A DNA stretch of 64,000 nucleotides from Ketobacter alkanivorans. Its GTDB lineage: Bacteria; Pseudomonadota; Gammaproteobacteria; Pseudomonadales; Ketobacteraceae. The stretch's first letter is position 1, and every line of letters starts with the position of its first letter. A program made the translations under genes and the position numbers. Under the pieces are notes generated by a model that saw only the letters and a program-made list of their open reading frames with translations, ran no database searches and was not told the DNA's origin. The stretch is from positions 1,703,501-1,767,500 of the forward strand of contig NZ_CP022684.1 in the NCBI RefSeq assembly GCF_002863865.1, written 5' to 3'. Below are positions 1 to 9,493 of the stretch, in pieces.

Positions 1-224
1 AGCCGGGTACGGTTCAAACGATCCTGATCGCTGACCTGTTCGGCACTTTGTCGCCGGGAAGGCATGAAACGCGGATCAGAATTCGTCCTTGATGACTTTG
101 TAAAAGTTTCCGACTCAAGGGGCGCTGAACCCTCAAACGGGGGTGGCTGACTGCCAGACTTGCGTTCTGGTTCCCGCTGGGAGGCAGTCTTGAATTCACG
201 GGGATCTTCCGGCTTGCTACTCAC
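1..224 (-). CDS. Hypothetical hydrophilic protein, N-terminal fragment cut by window start
   Basis: A reading frame on the minus strand begins at a GTG (224) preceded by an AGGA-like ribosome site and stays open to the left window edge, giving about 74 residues. The visible part is very polar and rich in Ser, Pro, Glu, Arg and Gln, with no membrane segment and no motif I recognise; it looks like a disordered N-terminus of a longer protein. A second minus-strand frame over the same bases (14–199) is also open but closes inside the window and has no ribosome site. I prefer the longer frame because of its start context. No function can be assigned. Confidence 0.35.
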   Translation of the reverse strand, partial: MSSKPEDPREFKTASQREPERKSGSQPPPFEGSAPLESETFTKSSRTNSDPRFMPSRRQSAEQVSDQDRLNRTR

Positions 225-319
225 ATTCTGTGTCCTGTGTGGTGAAACCTGACGCTTAGACAGCACGTCTTATTAAACCCTAACCCACTTATGTCAGCTT
301 GCCCACTGCAATTTTTGGC

Positions 320-353
320 AAAAAAAAGCCCGCTGGCCAGAAGCTCAGCGGGC
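320..353 (-). terminator. Rho-independent terminator after the PEP-CTERM gene
   Basis: On the plus strand a run of A (320–327) is followed by an 8-bp stem, GCCCGCTG (328–335) pairing with CAGCGGGC (346–353). Read on the minus strand this is a GC-rich hairpin followed by a U-tract, placed about 30 bases after the stop codon of the gene ending at 385. Confidence 0.8.
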
Positions 354-384
354 GGCTTAACGCTTGAAGGTAAAGCTAAATCGG

Positions 385-1017
385 TTAACCGTGCATCAGA
401 TGACGACGGGTGAACACCAACCCCACCAGCCCAACGGCCAACAGCACAAAGACCGGCGGCTCAGGAACACGGGCGTAGGCATGGTTGTCGGATTCAAAGG
501 CAAAGTTAGTGCTGGTGAGCGCTACCGTATCGAACAGATCACCACCGGTGAACATAAAATTAATGTACCGATTGGAAGACCACGAACCCTGGTTGCCATC
601 CGCCAACAGCGGGCCCAGATCCGAACCGGAGAAACCACCCACCAGGCTGCCGCCAAGATAAAATGCAATGCTGTTATAACTATCAATAGACCCCCAATAG
701 AGTCCGTAATAATTATAATCACCATTTAAACCAATGGTGTACGTGCCGCTGCTGGTAGGATTAGGCACACTCAGGTACGCACTGGATGTGCCAAAAGGCT
801 GCGCGTAAAGACCAGACGCACTGCCAATCACTATCTGGCCTGCACCGGAACAGCTGACACCTGCGTTACACGCGCCAGAGTTGAAATCCATAGTAGTAGC
901 ACCCGCCACCGCCGAGGTGTATACACCAGCGCCGGATACCGAATAATCAATGGCGGAAGAAGCAGAAAAAGATACAACCAAAAAGGCAAAACCAATAACT
1001 GATCGAAGAGAAGACAT
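385..1017 (-). CDS. PEP-CTERM sorting domain protein
   Basis: Secreted or surface protein of about 210 residues. It starts with a signal peptide (hydrophobic stretch FAFLVVSFSASSA) and is rich in Gly, Ser, Tyr and Asn, as extracellular matrix proteins are. The C-terminus has the classic PEP-CTERM tripartite signal: VPEP, a hydrophobic helix of about 17 residues, then a basic tail (TRRHLMHG). In this family the exosortase/EpsH system cleaves near PEP during export, linked to exopolysaccharide. No exosortase gene is in the window. I chose the ATG at 1017, nine bases after GAGG, over an in-frame upstream ATG at 1044. The gene is monocistronic, with a good terminator behind it. The family is clear; the specific function is unknown. 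Confidence 0.8.
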   Translation of the reverse strand: MSSLRSVIGFAFLVVSFSASSAIDYSVSGAGVYTSAVAGATTMDFNSGACNAGVSCSGAGQIVIGSASGLYAQPFGTSSAYLSVPNPTSSGTYTIGLNGDYNYYGLYWGSIDSYNSIAFYLGGSLVGGFSGSDLGPLLADGNQGSWSSNRYINFMFTGGDLFDTVALTSTNFAFESDNHAYARVPEPPVFVLLAVGLVGLVFTRRHLMHG

Positions 1018-1182
1018 AACAGTAGCCTCAAAAATGCGGAGCACAAAACGTGACCCAGTTCACACTATTGCAAATATGCATGAACGGGGCCAAAGGCTCT
1101 TTTGAGGCGTAAAACAAGGCCTTAGCGAATGTATACCCCAACGGCTAACGCTTAACTGTAAATTAGTTCGACAGAATCCTGC

Positions 1183-2346
1183 CTACACGCATTCCAGACT
1201 GCCGTGACGGTGCACAAGAGACGCAACCACCCGATCACGTCCCGCCTTCTTGGCGCGATACAGGTTGTCATCCGCTGCTTTTACGGCGCTTTCGCCATCA
1301 CCATCGTTCACCTGCACAGCGCCGATGCTGATGGTCACCTGAAAGCTGTTCTCGCCCTCGCCGAATATATGATGGCTCATATACCGTCTTATCTTCTCGG
1401 CAATGGCTTCCGCTTGCGCCAGGCGAGTATTGGGTAACAACACCACAAACTCTTCACCACCAAACCGGGCCACCACATCCCCCGCCGAACGGGTGCTTTG
1501 CTTGAGTATACGCCCTACAGCCCGCAGCACTTCATCCCCCGCTGGATGGCCCCAGGTGTCGTTTACCCGCTTGAAATTATCCACGTCGCACATCAGCACA
1601 CAAAGGGGTTGCTGCTTGCGCTCGTGACGGCTGCTTTCCATATCCAGCATGGCCATAAAATGGCTGCGATTGGAGATACCAGTAAGGGAATCCGTCACCA
1701 CCATCTGCTCCAGCTCTTTCTTCTCCCGCTGCATGAAATACCCAAGCACAAAGAAAATCACCAGCATGGGGAAGGCAATCATTGAATAAATCATCCGCAA
1801 CCAGAACGCCCACCAGGCGTCCAGTGCCTCGCCGACAAAAATCGGTGATTGCAGCATCGGGGCATAAGGCACGGTATTGGTCCAAAAACCAATTTCACTG
1901 CACACAAACAGCAACCCCATCACCACCGATATGGGCTTGTACACATCCGGTTTAAACAGCGCGCGCACCAACAGCACCATCCCTAAAGACAGCAGCATCA
2001 ATGGCGAATCTTTATAACCATACCCCAACCCCAGTGCCGTGACCGCAAAGAACATCACCGTCACGGTAACCAAACAAAGCCAGGGGTAATCTTCATTGGA
2101 TGTGCGCCGCGACCAGCTGAACACAGCCACCCCGCTGAGCACAAAAGAGCTCAACAGCACGATGGTTTGAGTAAACGGCACCACTTCCCAGTTGTAGATG
2201 CCCTTATACTCATCATCGGCCATGGCCAAAAAAGGCATCAACAAAAATATGAAGTACAAAGGCAAAGGCAGCGCCGACGCAATCAGGCAGGCGGTAATGT
2301 CCCGTTGTTGACGGAACCAGGATTCAAGCCGTAGAAGCCAAGCGTT
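1183..2346 (-). CDS. Membrane diguanylate cyclase (GGDEF), second of a pair
   Basis: About 387 residues. The N-terminal half has several hydrophobic helices (five to six predicted by eye), and the C-terminal GGDEF domain carries an intact active site (RFGGEEFVVLLP). It should make cyclic di-GMP from two GTP. The residues before GGEEF read RSAGD-VVARF, so the usual inhibitory I-site RxxD is not in register. The start is taken as GTG 2346 because a very strong AGGAGG lies nine bases before it; an in-frame ATG at 2379 lies deep inside the upstream gene. The gene overlaps the end of the upstream cyclase by 23 bases, which implies translational coupling. The signal sensed by the membrane part is unknown. 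Confidence 0.85.
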   Translation of the reverse strand, partial: NAWLLRLESWFRQQRDITACLIASALPLPLYFIFLLMPFLAMADDEYKGIYNWEVVPFTQTIVLLSSFVLSGVAVFSWSRRTSNEDYPWLCLVTVTVMFFAVTALGLGYGYKDSPLMLLSLGMVLLVRALFKPDVYKPISVVMGLLFVCSEIGFWTNTVPYAPMLQSPIFVGEALDAWWAFWLRMIYSMIAFPMLVIFFVLGYFMQREKKELEQMVVTDSLTGISNRSHFMAMLDMESSRHERKQQPLCVLMCDVDNFKRVNDTWGHPAGDEVLRAVGRILKQSTRSAGDVVARFGGEEFVVLLPNTRLAQAEAIAEKIRRYMSHHIFGEGENSFQVTISIGAVQVNDGDGESAVKAADDNLYRAKKAGRDRVVASLVHRHGSLECV

Positions 2347-3493
2347 CACGGAACAGCACCTCCTCTTCAACAGTGGCAATGGTCATATCCCGCCCCTGCG
2401 CCTTGGCCTTATAGAGATTGGCATCAGCATAGTGCAACAGGTTTTCCGGCAACAGATCGTGGCTCTCCACCACCCCCATACTGAGGGTTACCGTGAAGCT
2501 CTTGCCAGAACAGAAAAAGGGCAGCGTCTGCAAACTCTTCTCGACTCGACGACAGACTTTCAAAGCACCATCCAGATCCGTTTCCGGCATCAGAATGGCA
2601 AATTCCTCCCCACCAACCCGCGCGGGTAAATCAGCCGGTACACGCATATGACGGGACAGCACATCCGCAAGCCCCCGCAACACAGCATCCCCCATCAGGT
2701 GACCGTAGGTGTCATTAATACGCTTGAAATGATCCGCATCAATCATCACCAGACACAGAGGCTGGTGGGTGCGTCTCTGCCGCTCGCACTCCTCCTCCAA
2801 ACGCTGCATAAAGTAGCGACGATTAGAGAGACCTGTCAGGGTGTCCAGACGAGACAACGTAGAAAGATTCGAGCGATGATAGTCGTACTGGTCAAACAGA
2901 ACCCAGGCGATCAAGCCATAGGCCACCACACTGGTATACAGCACACCAGTACGCAGCATCTCTGCCATAAAATGATGTTCACCACCGGCGAATGCGGAGG
3001 GTCTGTAGGCCGGTGCATAATCCAGCAAGCCAGCATAAATGGCCAGATCATTCGCCCAATAGAAGGTGAGCCCCACAATCATAGCGATGCCGACCGAGCG
3101 CAAATCAAAAATCAGAATACCGATGGGCACAATGCCGACTATCACCATGCTGGTCGGGTAAGTGAGGTTGCCCCAGATAAACGCCTCATAGGCGAATGCA
3201 ATCCCAATAATGGTAACCAGGAACGTATACGTTCTGGGCCGAGCCTGCGGACTAAGACGCTGCCGCCATAACAAGGCAACCATGGCCCATTGCATCAACA
3301 GAATGGAGCCCAGAACCACATTTCCCAGGATCACATATTTAGGCACCATCATTGCGCGCCACTCGGGCACGAACAGGCCCGCACTCTGAGACACCATAAA
3401 CGCAATCAGAAACGGCGTGTCCAGGCATACCACCAGAATACAGCGCTGGGCTGGCGTAGCGTGAATCAAAAAATGGCGAATGGTCTGCAGCAT
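2324..3493 (-). CDS. Membrane diguanylate cyclase (GGDEF), first of a pair
   Basis: 389 residues. About six hydrophobic helices fill the first 200 residues, followed by a GGDEF domain starting at DTLTGLSNRRYF with active site RVGGEEFAIL near residue 300. The substrate-binding signature DADHFKRINDTYGH is intact, so it should be an active cyclic di-GMP synthase. As in its partner, the I-site position is offset (RVPAD before LPARV), so product inhibition through RxxD is doubtful. It is the promoter-proximal gene of a two-gene operon with the cyclase ending at 1183. The two proteins share layout but differ in membrane-domain sequence, which suggests an old duplication with divergent sensing. Confidence 0.87.
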   Translation of the reverse strand: MLQTIRHFLIHATPAQRCILVVCLDTPFLIAFMVSQSAGLFVPEWRAMMVPKYVILGNVVLGSILLMQWAMVALLWRQRLSPQARPRTYTFLVTIIGIAFAYEAFIWGNLTYPTSMVIVGIVPIGILIFDLRSVGIAMIVGLTFYWANDLAIYAGLLDYAPAYRPSAFAGGEHHFMAEMLRTGVLYTSVVAYGLIAWVLFDQYDYHRSNLSTLSRLDTLTGLSNRRYFMQRLEEECERQRRTHQPLCLVMIDADHFKRINDTYGHLMGDAVLRGLADVLSRHMRVPADLPARVGGEEFAILMPETDLDGALKVCRRVEKSLQTLPFFCSGKSFTVTLSMGVVESHDLLPENLLHYADANLYKAKAQGRDMTIATVEEEVLFRERLASTA

Positions 3494-3757
3494 GAGGTGC
3501 CCGCTAGTTATATTTATTGTGGACTAAGTCTCATTTTGCATACTGTTCAGTCACTAGCCATAGTTGGCAACCTCATAAAACGAATCGTTACGCTGCGCTA
3601 CTTTTGACTACATACTGTAATTAACTTAATGAGTTAGAATATAAATCAACCTGCCATCCAGACCGCCTTCGTCTGGCTTTAACCGCCGCAAAGCGCCATA
3701 ATACGCGGCTATTTTCCTGTACACCCGACTCGATCACAGAAGCGAAACACATCCCCC

Positions 3758-5518
3758 ATGAAAGAAGCTCTACAAGCCCTGTTGGAAACCACCTTTGACA
3801 CCCTGATCGCCCAAGGCGTGATCCCGGCTGATGCGCCACGCCGGATTCAGGTGGACCGCACCAAGGACAAGAGCCATGGCGACTTCGCCACCAACTTAGC
3901 CATGACCCTGGCCAAAGCCGCGGGTAAAAAACCCCGCGAACTGGCACAGCTGATCGTCGACCACCTGCCCGAAAACGATGCCATTACTCAAGTGGACATC
4001 GCCGGGCCTGGCTTCATTAACTTCTTCATGAACGACAGCGCCCGTTTTGCTGTGGTTGAGCAAGCGCTTACCAACACCCAAGCCTTCTGCAGCCCCGATG
4101 TGGGCAAAGGTGAAAAGGTCCTACTGGAATACGTATCCGCCAACCCCACCGGCCCCATGCACGTTGGACATGGCCGTGGCGCTGCCTATGGCTCCGCGCT
4201 GGGCAACCTGCTGAAAGCCACCGGCTACGCCGTGCATCGCGAATACTACATTAACGACGCTGGCCGTCAGGCCGACGTGCTGGCCGTGTCTGTTTACCTG
4301 CGTTATCTGGAAGCCTGCGGCGAAACCGTCGCCATCCCCTCACGCGCCTACCCCGGCGCCTACGTGCAGGAATGCGGTACCGCCCTCTTCAACGCCGTCG
4401 GTAAACAATACTTCCACCCCTATGCCACAGTGATTGCAGGCCTGCCGCAAGATCCCGAAGGCGAAGGGGACGAGATCAAAACCGCGAAAGAAAAACATCT
4501 GGATGCCCTGATTGAAAAGGTACGCAACCTGCTGGGGGAGGGTTATCGCTCGGTGCAAGACTTCGGCCTGAACACTCAGTTGGACTCAATTCGCGCCACC
4601 CTCAAGTCCTTCAATGTCGAATTCGACCAATGGTTCTCCGAACGCTCCCTGGAGCAAAGCGGAGCCATCGAAAAAGCCATAGATCGCCTGCGGGAGCGGG
4701 GCCATGTCTACGAACAAGGCGGAGCCATCTGGCTACGCACCTCAGAGCTGGGGGATGAAAAGGATCGCGTATTAATCCGTGACAACGGCCTGCATACCTA
4801 CTTTGCGGCCGATGTGGCCTACCACCTGGACAAGCTGGACCGTGGCTTTGAAAACCTGATCGACGTGTGGGGCGCAGACCACCATGGCTACATCGCCAGG
4901 GTACGGGCCGCCATCGAAGCCCTCACCGGCAAGGGTGACCTGTTCCACGTCGCCCTGATCCAATTCGTCACCCTCTCTTCCGGCCGCATGGGCAAACGCT
5001 CCGGTAACTTTGTGACCCTGTCACAACTGATCGAAGAGGCCGGTAACGACGCCACCCGTTTCTTCTACCTGACACGCTCACCGGAACAACATCTCGAATT
5101 CGACATCGACCTGGCCCGCTCCCAGACCTCAGACAACCCCGTGTTCTATCTGCAATACGCTCACGCCCGAGTCTGCAGCATGATGCGTGAGCTGCAAGAG
5201 CGTAAGCTGAGCTACGATGAAAGCGCTGGCCTGGCCGCACTGCCGCAACTGCCCGAGCCCAATATTGAAGACCTGGCCAAACGCCTAGCAGCCTGGCCGG
5301 AAGCGCTGGCTAACGCAGCCCGCAACAAGGCCCCGCACCAACTTACCTACTCACTGCGGGATCTGGCTCAGGATTTCCACACCTGGTACAACAGCAACAA
5401 AGTGCTGGTGGAAGATGACAACTTACGCAACGGCCGCATGGCTATGGCCATCGCCGTAAAAAACGTCATTGCCAACGGCCTTGAACTGCTGGGTGTAAGC
5501 GCACCGGAGAAGATGTAA
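3758..5518 (+). CDS. argS: Arginyl-tRNA synthetase
   Basis: 586 residues, the usual length. Class I tRNA synthetase charging tRNA-Arg in the cytoplasm. The N-terminal Add1 domain is followed by the catalytic core with HVGH at residues 135–138 (the HIGH motif) inside SANPTGPMHVGHGRG, and GKRSGN at 412–417, the ArgRS version of KMSKS. The C-terminal DALR anticodon-binding domain is present (HARVCSMMRE through the end). The gene opens the conserved block argS–ftsN-like–hslV–hslU. The start ATG is supported by family length. The upstream 264 bases (3494–3757) hold no gene and should contain the promoters of argS and of the divergent cyclase operon; I could not pick out a convincing sigma-70 box. 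Confidence 0.97.
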   Translation: MKEALQALLETTFDTLIAQGVIPADAPRRIQVDRTKDKSHGDFATNLAMTLAKAAGKKPRELAQLIVDHLPENDAITQVDIAGPGFINFFMNDSARFAVVEQALTNTQAFCSPDVGKGEKVLLEYVSANPTGPMHVGHGRGAAYGSALGNLLKATGYAVHREYYINDAGRQADVLAVSVYLRYLEACGETVAIPSRAYPGAYVQECGTALFNAVGKQYFHPYATVIAGLPQDPEGEGDEIKTAKEKHLDALIEKVRNLLGEGYRSVQDFGLNTQLDSIRATLKSFNVEFDQWFSERSLEQSGAIEKAIDRLRERGHVYEQGGAIWLRTSELGDEKDRVLIRDNGLHTYFAADVAYHLDKLDRGFENLIDVWGADHHGYIARVRAAIEALTGKGDLFHVALIQFVTLSSGRMGKRSGNFVTLSQLIEEAGNDATRFFYLTRSPEQHLEFDIDLARSQTSDNPVFYLQYAHARVCSMMRELQERKLSYDESAGLAALPQLPEPNIEDLAKRLAAWPEALANAARNKAPHQLTYSLRDLAQDFHTWYNSNKVLVEDDNLRNGRMAMAIAVKNVIANGLELLGVSAPEKM

Positions 5519-5555
5519 ATCATAATGCTCATCATGGTGCTAAAGGGGAACTGCC

Positions 5556-6065
5556 GTGGCTAAATCCGACTCCACTATGCCCGCCTGGGTCTGGCTCTTT
5601 ACCGGTGTGGTGACAGGCCTGTTTCTGGCTTTTCTGTACTATCTGGCCGGTATCAAACCCACAGACAAACAGATGCAGGAGATCGAATTCACCGCCCCAG
5701 CCCTGCCCGGCAATGGCAAAAGCAGCCCGAAATTCGACTTCTACACCCTGCTACCCGACCGCGAAGTAGTGGCACCAGCAGGTGACGAGCCCCCAAGCAC
5801 CGGTCAAAGCCCCACCCCTAGCGCTCAAGAAAAATACATCATCCAGACCGGGTCATTTCGCTCCGCCCAAGAGGCCGACCACCGTCGCGCCGAACTGATC
5901 CTGATGGGCCTTGACGTCAAGATCCAGAAAGTGGAACTGAACCCCGGGGAGGCCTGGCACCGAGTGCAAATCGGCCCATTTGACTCCTCAAGCTCCCTGG
6001 AACAAGCCAAAACCACCTTGGCAGAAAATAAAATCGAGCACATTGTGTTGCGCTTGAAAAAATAG
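5556..6065 (+). CDS. ftsN: SPOR-domain cell division protein, FtsN-like
   Basis: 169 residues with one membrane helix near the N-terminus (WVWLFTGVVTGLFLAFLYYLAG), a Pro-rich periplasmic linker, and a C-terminal SPOR domain (about 88–169; IIQTGSFRSAQEADHRRA ... RVQIGPF). SPOR domains bind denuded septal peptidoglycan; FtsN triggers septal wall synthesis. The position between argS and hslV is where short FtsN-like genes sit in many Gammaproteobacteria. The protein is about half the length of E. coli FtsN, with a short linker, so some essential linker segments of the E. coli type may be missing. Naming rests on position and architecture together; another SPOR protein is possible. Confidence 0.8.
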   Translation: MAKSDSTMPAWVWLFTGVVTGLFLAFLYYLAGIKPTDKQMQEIEFTAPALPGNGKSSPKFDFYTLLPDREVVAPAGDEPPSTGQSPTPSAQEKYIIQTGSFRSAQEADHRRAELILMGLDVKIQKVELNPGEAWHRVQIGPFDSSSSLEQAKTTLAENKIEHIVLRLKK

Positions 6066-6164
6066 CGGTTGCCCCCATCTAGGTTTTTTTGCGGCAGAAT
6101 CAGTTCCAATCTTGCTTCCTCGAAGCCTGCCTAAATCCGCAAGAACAGACAAAAAGGAACCACC

Positions 6165-6707
6165 GTGGAACAATATCGAGGCACCACCATTCTCTCCGCT
6201 CGCCGCAACGGCAAAGTCGTCATTGGCGGCGATGGCCAAGTGAGCATGGGCAACACCGTAATGAAGGGCAACGCCCGTAAAGTTCGCCGCCTGTATAACG
6301 ATAAGGTTCTGGCCGGGTTCGCCGGTGGCACCGCCGATGCGTTCACCCTGTTCGAGCGCTTCGAAGCCAAACTGGAAAAGCACCAAGGCAACCTCACTCG
6401 CGCAGCCGTTGAACTCGCCAAAGACTGGCGTACCGATCGTGCTCTGCGCCGCCTGGAGGCTCTGTTGGCGGTAGCAGACAAAGACGCATCCCTGATCATC
6501 ACCGGCAACGGCGACGTGATTCAGCCCGAAGATGATCTGATCGCCATCGGCTCTGGTGGCCCCTTTGCCCAGTCCGCCGCCCGCGCCCTGCTGGACAACA
6601 CCGAACTGGGCGCGCGTGAGATCGTAGAAAAAGGCCTGCGCATCGCCGCCGACATCTGCATCTACACCAACCAAAACCTAACTATTGAAGAATTGGATTG
6701 CGCCTAA
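6165..6707 (+). CDS. hslV: ATP-dependent protease peptidase subunit HslV
   Basis: 180 residues. Proteasome-like threonine peptidase that forms a double hexamer driven by HslU. The sequence begins MEQYRG before [11 protein letters not shown], so the catalytic N-terminal Thr (residue 7) needs removal of a six-residue leader rather than just Met, as in beta-proteobacterial Hsl[22 protein letters not shown] and [18 protein letters not shown] are typical. A ribosome site (AAAGGAACC) precedes the ATG. The last base of its stop codon is the first base of the hslU start (TAATG), so the two are translationally coupled. Heat-shock control is known for the family, but I did not identify a sigma-32 promoter. 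Confidence 0.96.
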   Translation: MEQYRGTTILSARRNGKVVIGGDGQVSMGNTVMKGNARKVRRLYNDKVLAGFAGGTADAFTLFERFEAKLEKHQGNLTRAAVELAKDWRTDRALRRLEALLAVADKDASLIITGNGDVIQPEDDLIAIGSGGPFAQSAARALLDNTELGAREIVEKGLRIAADICIYTNQNLTIEELDCA

Positions 6708-8050
6708 TGTCCAACATGACTCCCCGTGAAATCGTTGACGAACTAAACAAACACATCATCGGTCAGCAGGATGCCAAACGTGCAGTGGCCGTGGCACTGC
6801 GCAATCGCTGGCGCCGCATGCAGCTATCCGCCAATCTGCGCAGCGAAATCTCCCCCAAAAACATACTAATGATTGGCCCTACCGGTGTGGGTAAAACAGA
6901 GATCGCACGTCGCCTGGCAAAGCTCGCCAAGGCCCCCTTTATCAAGGTAGAAGCCACCAAGTTCACCGAAGTGGGCTATGTGGGTCGTGATGTGGAATCC
7001 ATCATCCGCGATTTGGTAGACAGCGCCATCAAGTTGATGCGCGAAGAGCAAATGATCCAGAACCGCAGCAAATCAGAAGACGCGGCCGAAGATCGGATTC
7101 TGGACGCCCTCATCCCTCCTGCCCGCGACCAGTGGGGCAACAATGTTGAGAAAGATGACGAGTCCTCCACCCGACAGATGTTCCGCAAAAAACTAAGGGA
7201 AGGCCAACTGGACGAAAAAGAAATCGAAATTGAAGTGGCCGCCGCCTCGGTCGGGGTAGAAATAATGGCGCCTCCCGGCATGGAAGAAATGACCAGCCAA
7301 CTGCAAAGCATGTTCTCCAACATGAACACCGGAAAAAAGAAAAAACGCCGCCTAAAAGTAGGTGAAGCCTATAAATTGGTACGGGATGAAGAAGCCGCCA
7401 AACTGGTGAACGAAGAAGAACTGAAAGCCAAAGCCGTAGACGCCGTGGAACAGAACGGCATTGTATTTCTGGATGAAATCGACAAAGTGGCGAAGCGCTC
7501 AGAAACGTCCGGCACCGACGTATCCCGCGAAGGCGTACAGCGCGACCTGCTACCATTGATCGAAGGCTGCACCGTCAGCACCAAATATGGCATGGTGAAA
7601 ACCGACCATATCCTGTTTATCGCGTCCGGTGCCTTTCATCTGGCAAAACCGTCGGATCTGGTGCCCGAGCTGCAGGGCCGCTTGCCGATACGGGTGGAAC
7701 TGCAAGCTCTGTCGGCGGACGATTTCGAGCGCATTCTAACCGAGCCCGATGCCTCCCTAACTGAGCAGTACCGCGCCCTAATCGAAACCGAAGGCTTAAA
7801 GCTGGAGTTTCAGCCCGACGCCATTCGACGCCTTGCGGAAGTGGCCTGGCAGGTAAACGAGCGCACGGAAAACATTGGTGCTCGTCGCCTGCATACCGTC
7901 ATGGAGCGGCTTCTGGAAGAAATCTCATTCGATGCGGCGGATTTATCGCTAAAAACCGATCAGAACCCTTTCGTCATAACCCCTCAATACGTTGAAGAAC
8001 GACTGGGAACCCTGGCAGGGGACGAAGATCTAAGCCGATATATTCTCTAA
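6707..8050 (+). CDS. hslU: HslU ATPase subunit of the HslVU protease
   Basis: 447 residues from the ATG at 6707, which overlaps the hslV stop by one base; an in-frame TTG three codons upstream is not needed. AAA+ unfoldase feeding substrates to HslV. Walker A GPTGVGKT lies at residues 57–64, the pore motif GYVGRDVES follows, Walker B is LDEID near 255–259, and the charged I-domain insertion lies between about 110 and 235. Sensor 2 lies in NIGARRLHT. The C-terminus EDLSRYIL matches the family tail that docks into HslV. The length is close to the usual 440–450. Confidence 0.97.
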   Translation: MSNMTPREIVDELNKHIIGQQDAKRAVAVALRNRWRRMQLSANLRSEISPKNILMIGPTGVGKTEIARRLAKLAKAPFIKVEATKFTEVGYVGRDVESIIRDLVDSAIKLMREEQMIQNRSKSEDAAEDRILDALIPPARDQWGNNVEKDDESSTRQMFRKKLREGQLDEKEIEIEVAAASVGVEIMAPPGMEEMTSQLQSMFSNMNTGKKKKRRLKVGEAYKLVRDEEAAKLVNEEELKAKAVDAVEQNGIVFLDEIDKVAKRSETSGTDVSREGVQRDLLPLIEGCTVSTKYGMVKTDHILFIASGAFHLAKPSDLVPELQGRLPIRVELQALSADDFERILTEPDASLTEQYRALIETEGLKLEFQPDAIRRLAEVAWQVNERTENIGARRLHTVMERLLEEISFDAADLSLKTDQNPFVITPQYVEERLGTLAGDEDLSRYIL

Positions 8051-8076
8051 CCCGTATACGCACAACAGGAATCAAT

Positions 8077-8448
8077 ATGAGCACACCGACGGCAGTTAAC
8101 CTACATACCGAATCCAAGGAAATGGAGCTGGTATACGGAAACGACAGCTACCGCCTAAGCTATGAGCTATTGCGGGTGTTGTCACCGTCGGCAGAGGTTC
8201 AAGGTCACGGCAAACCCATCCTGCAAACCGGCAAACGCTTTGTTGATATTCGCAACCTCGAGCAAGTCGGCAACTATGCGCTCAAAATAACCTTTGATGA
8301 TGGCCATGATTCCGGGCTGTATTCCTGGGGCTATTTGCATAAGCTCTGCATGGAACAATCAGCTCTGTGGAACGATTATCTTGAGCAGTTAAAACAAGCC
8401 GGAGCCAAACGGGAACCTGATATGATTGGCAGCTGGAAACCAGCCTAA
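8077..8448 (+). CDS. DUF971 (gamma-butyrobetaine hydroxylase-like N-terminal) protein
   Basis: 123 residues with the DUF971 fold signature: LSYELLRVLSPSAEVQGHG, then RFVDIRNLEQVGNYALKITFDDGH and GLYSWGYLHKL. The domain also occurs at the N-terminus of gamma-butyrobetaine hydroxylases and in some iron–sulfur carrier proteins. The role of the free-standing proteobacterial form is not settled. It follows hslU by 26 bases on the same strand, as in many Gammaproteobacteria, and is probably co-transcribed. Its stop overlaps the stop of the convergent dehydrogenase gene by four bases, so there is no room for a terminator between them. Confidence 0.88.
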   Translation: MSTPTAVNLHTESKEMELVYGNDSYRLSYELLRVLSPSAEVQGHGKPILQTGKRFVDIRNLEQVGNYALKITFDDGHDSGLYSWGYLHKLCMEQSALWNDYLEQLKQAGAKREPDMIGSWKPA

Positions 8449-9467
8449 GCTGCCCGCACCGGCTTCTCTTTCAACGCGGCAACGGTTATAGCAATCCCTT
8501 CATCAAGCGACACTTTTGGTTGCCACCCAAAATCACGCTGCGCCTTGTTAATGGAAAAATAGTGATGGGTAACCATATAACGCACCGAAAAACGCGTTAA
8601 GCCATTCTCCGCATTCAGGGTGCCGCCTTTAAGTGTATCCAGCCCTTCTGCAATGGCAGCCACCGAATAAGCCAGCCAGTAGGGCACTTTGCCTTTAATC
8701 GGTGGATAACCAAGCTCCACCAGTACTTTTTCGACAAAATCAAAAAAAGGCATAGGCTCGCCGTTGGTAATAAAATACGCTTGGCCGCACACAGGGGATC
8801 TGGGGACAAGAGCATTTTCAGCCATTACAACAGCATCCACCAAGTTGGACACATAGGTAAAATCAGACAGCTTATCCCGGTTGCCAATGGCTCGTTTTAA
8901 CTTTCCTTCTTGTGCTTTCTGCAAAATCGCAGGCATAAAACGATTATCACCCACACCAAACACTACATGGGGCCGAATAGCACAACACTGGGTCACACCG
9001 CTGCCACTGAATGCCAAAACGTCTTTTTCTGCCTGGATTTTGCTGTCTGCATAGGGTGCTTGGGAAATATTTGAATACGGTAAGGTCTCGTCGCCATTAA
9101 TGATGTCCTCCCCCTCGTACACCGCGCTGGCAGAACTGATATACACCAAACGCGGAATGGAATGTACCCGGCAGGCCTCCATCACATGCAGGGTACCTTG
9201 ATGATTAACCTCCCAAATAACGGATTCACGATTGTGCTTGGTATGCACCAACGATGCGTTATGCACAACCGTATCCATACCCTTACAGGCATCAATTACC
9301 GCTTGTTTATCGCAAACATTAACGTCCAGAAACGTCACATCATCCCGAAAAGGTTTGCCGCCAAAATCCAACACCGTTACTTTGTGGCCAGCATCGACAA
9401 ATCCACTCACCAAATTGCTGCCAATAAACCCGCAACCTCCCGTCACCAAGATATTACGCTTTTCCAT
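8445..9467 (-). CDS. NSDHL/ERG26-like sterol 3-beta-dehydrogenase (C-4 decarboxylating type)
   Basis: 340 residues, extended SDR family. The NAD-binding motif TGGCGFIGS lies near residue 9, and the catalytic pair is YADSK after SSASAVYEG. Conserved blocks match, from memory, eukaryotic sterol-4-alpha-carboxylate 3-dehydrogenase: EGEDIINGDETLPY, AIRPHVVFG, ITNGEPMPFFDF and VPYWLAY. That enzyme oxidises the 3-beta-hydroxyl and releases the C-4 carboxyl as CO2. It is last in a five-gene arm with a sterol-desaturase-family enzyme, an aldehyde dehydrogenase and a GMC oxidoreductase, which fits C-4 demethylation. A plain 3-beta-hydroxysteroid dehydrogenase/isomerase is the alternative. Confidence 0.8.
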   Translation of the reverse strand: MEKRNILVTGGCGFIGSNLVSGFVDAGHKVTVLDFGGKPFRDDVTFLDVNVCDKQAVIDACKGMDTVVHNASLVHTKHNRESVIWEVNHQGTLHVMEACRVHSIPRLVYISSASAVYEGEDIINGDETLPYSNISQAPYADSKIQAEKDVLAFSGSGVTQCCAIRPHVVFGVGDNRFMPAILQKAQEGKLKRAIGNRDKLSDFTYVSNLVDAVVMAENALVPRSPVCGQAYFITNGEPMPFFDFVEKVLVELGYPPIKGKVPYWLAYSVAAIAEGLDTLKGGTLNAENGLTRFSVRYMVTHHYFSINKAQRDFGWQPKVSLDEGIAITVAALKEKPVRAA

Positions 9468-9493
9468 GGCACTCCCCTTAATTAGAAATATCG

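Noticed and set aside
14..199. Closed minus-strand frame at the left edge
   Set aside because: Starts at a GTG without ribosome site and overlaps a better-supported frame that runs off the window.
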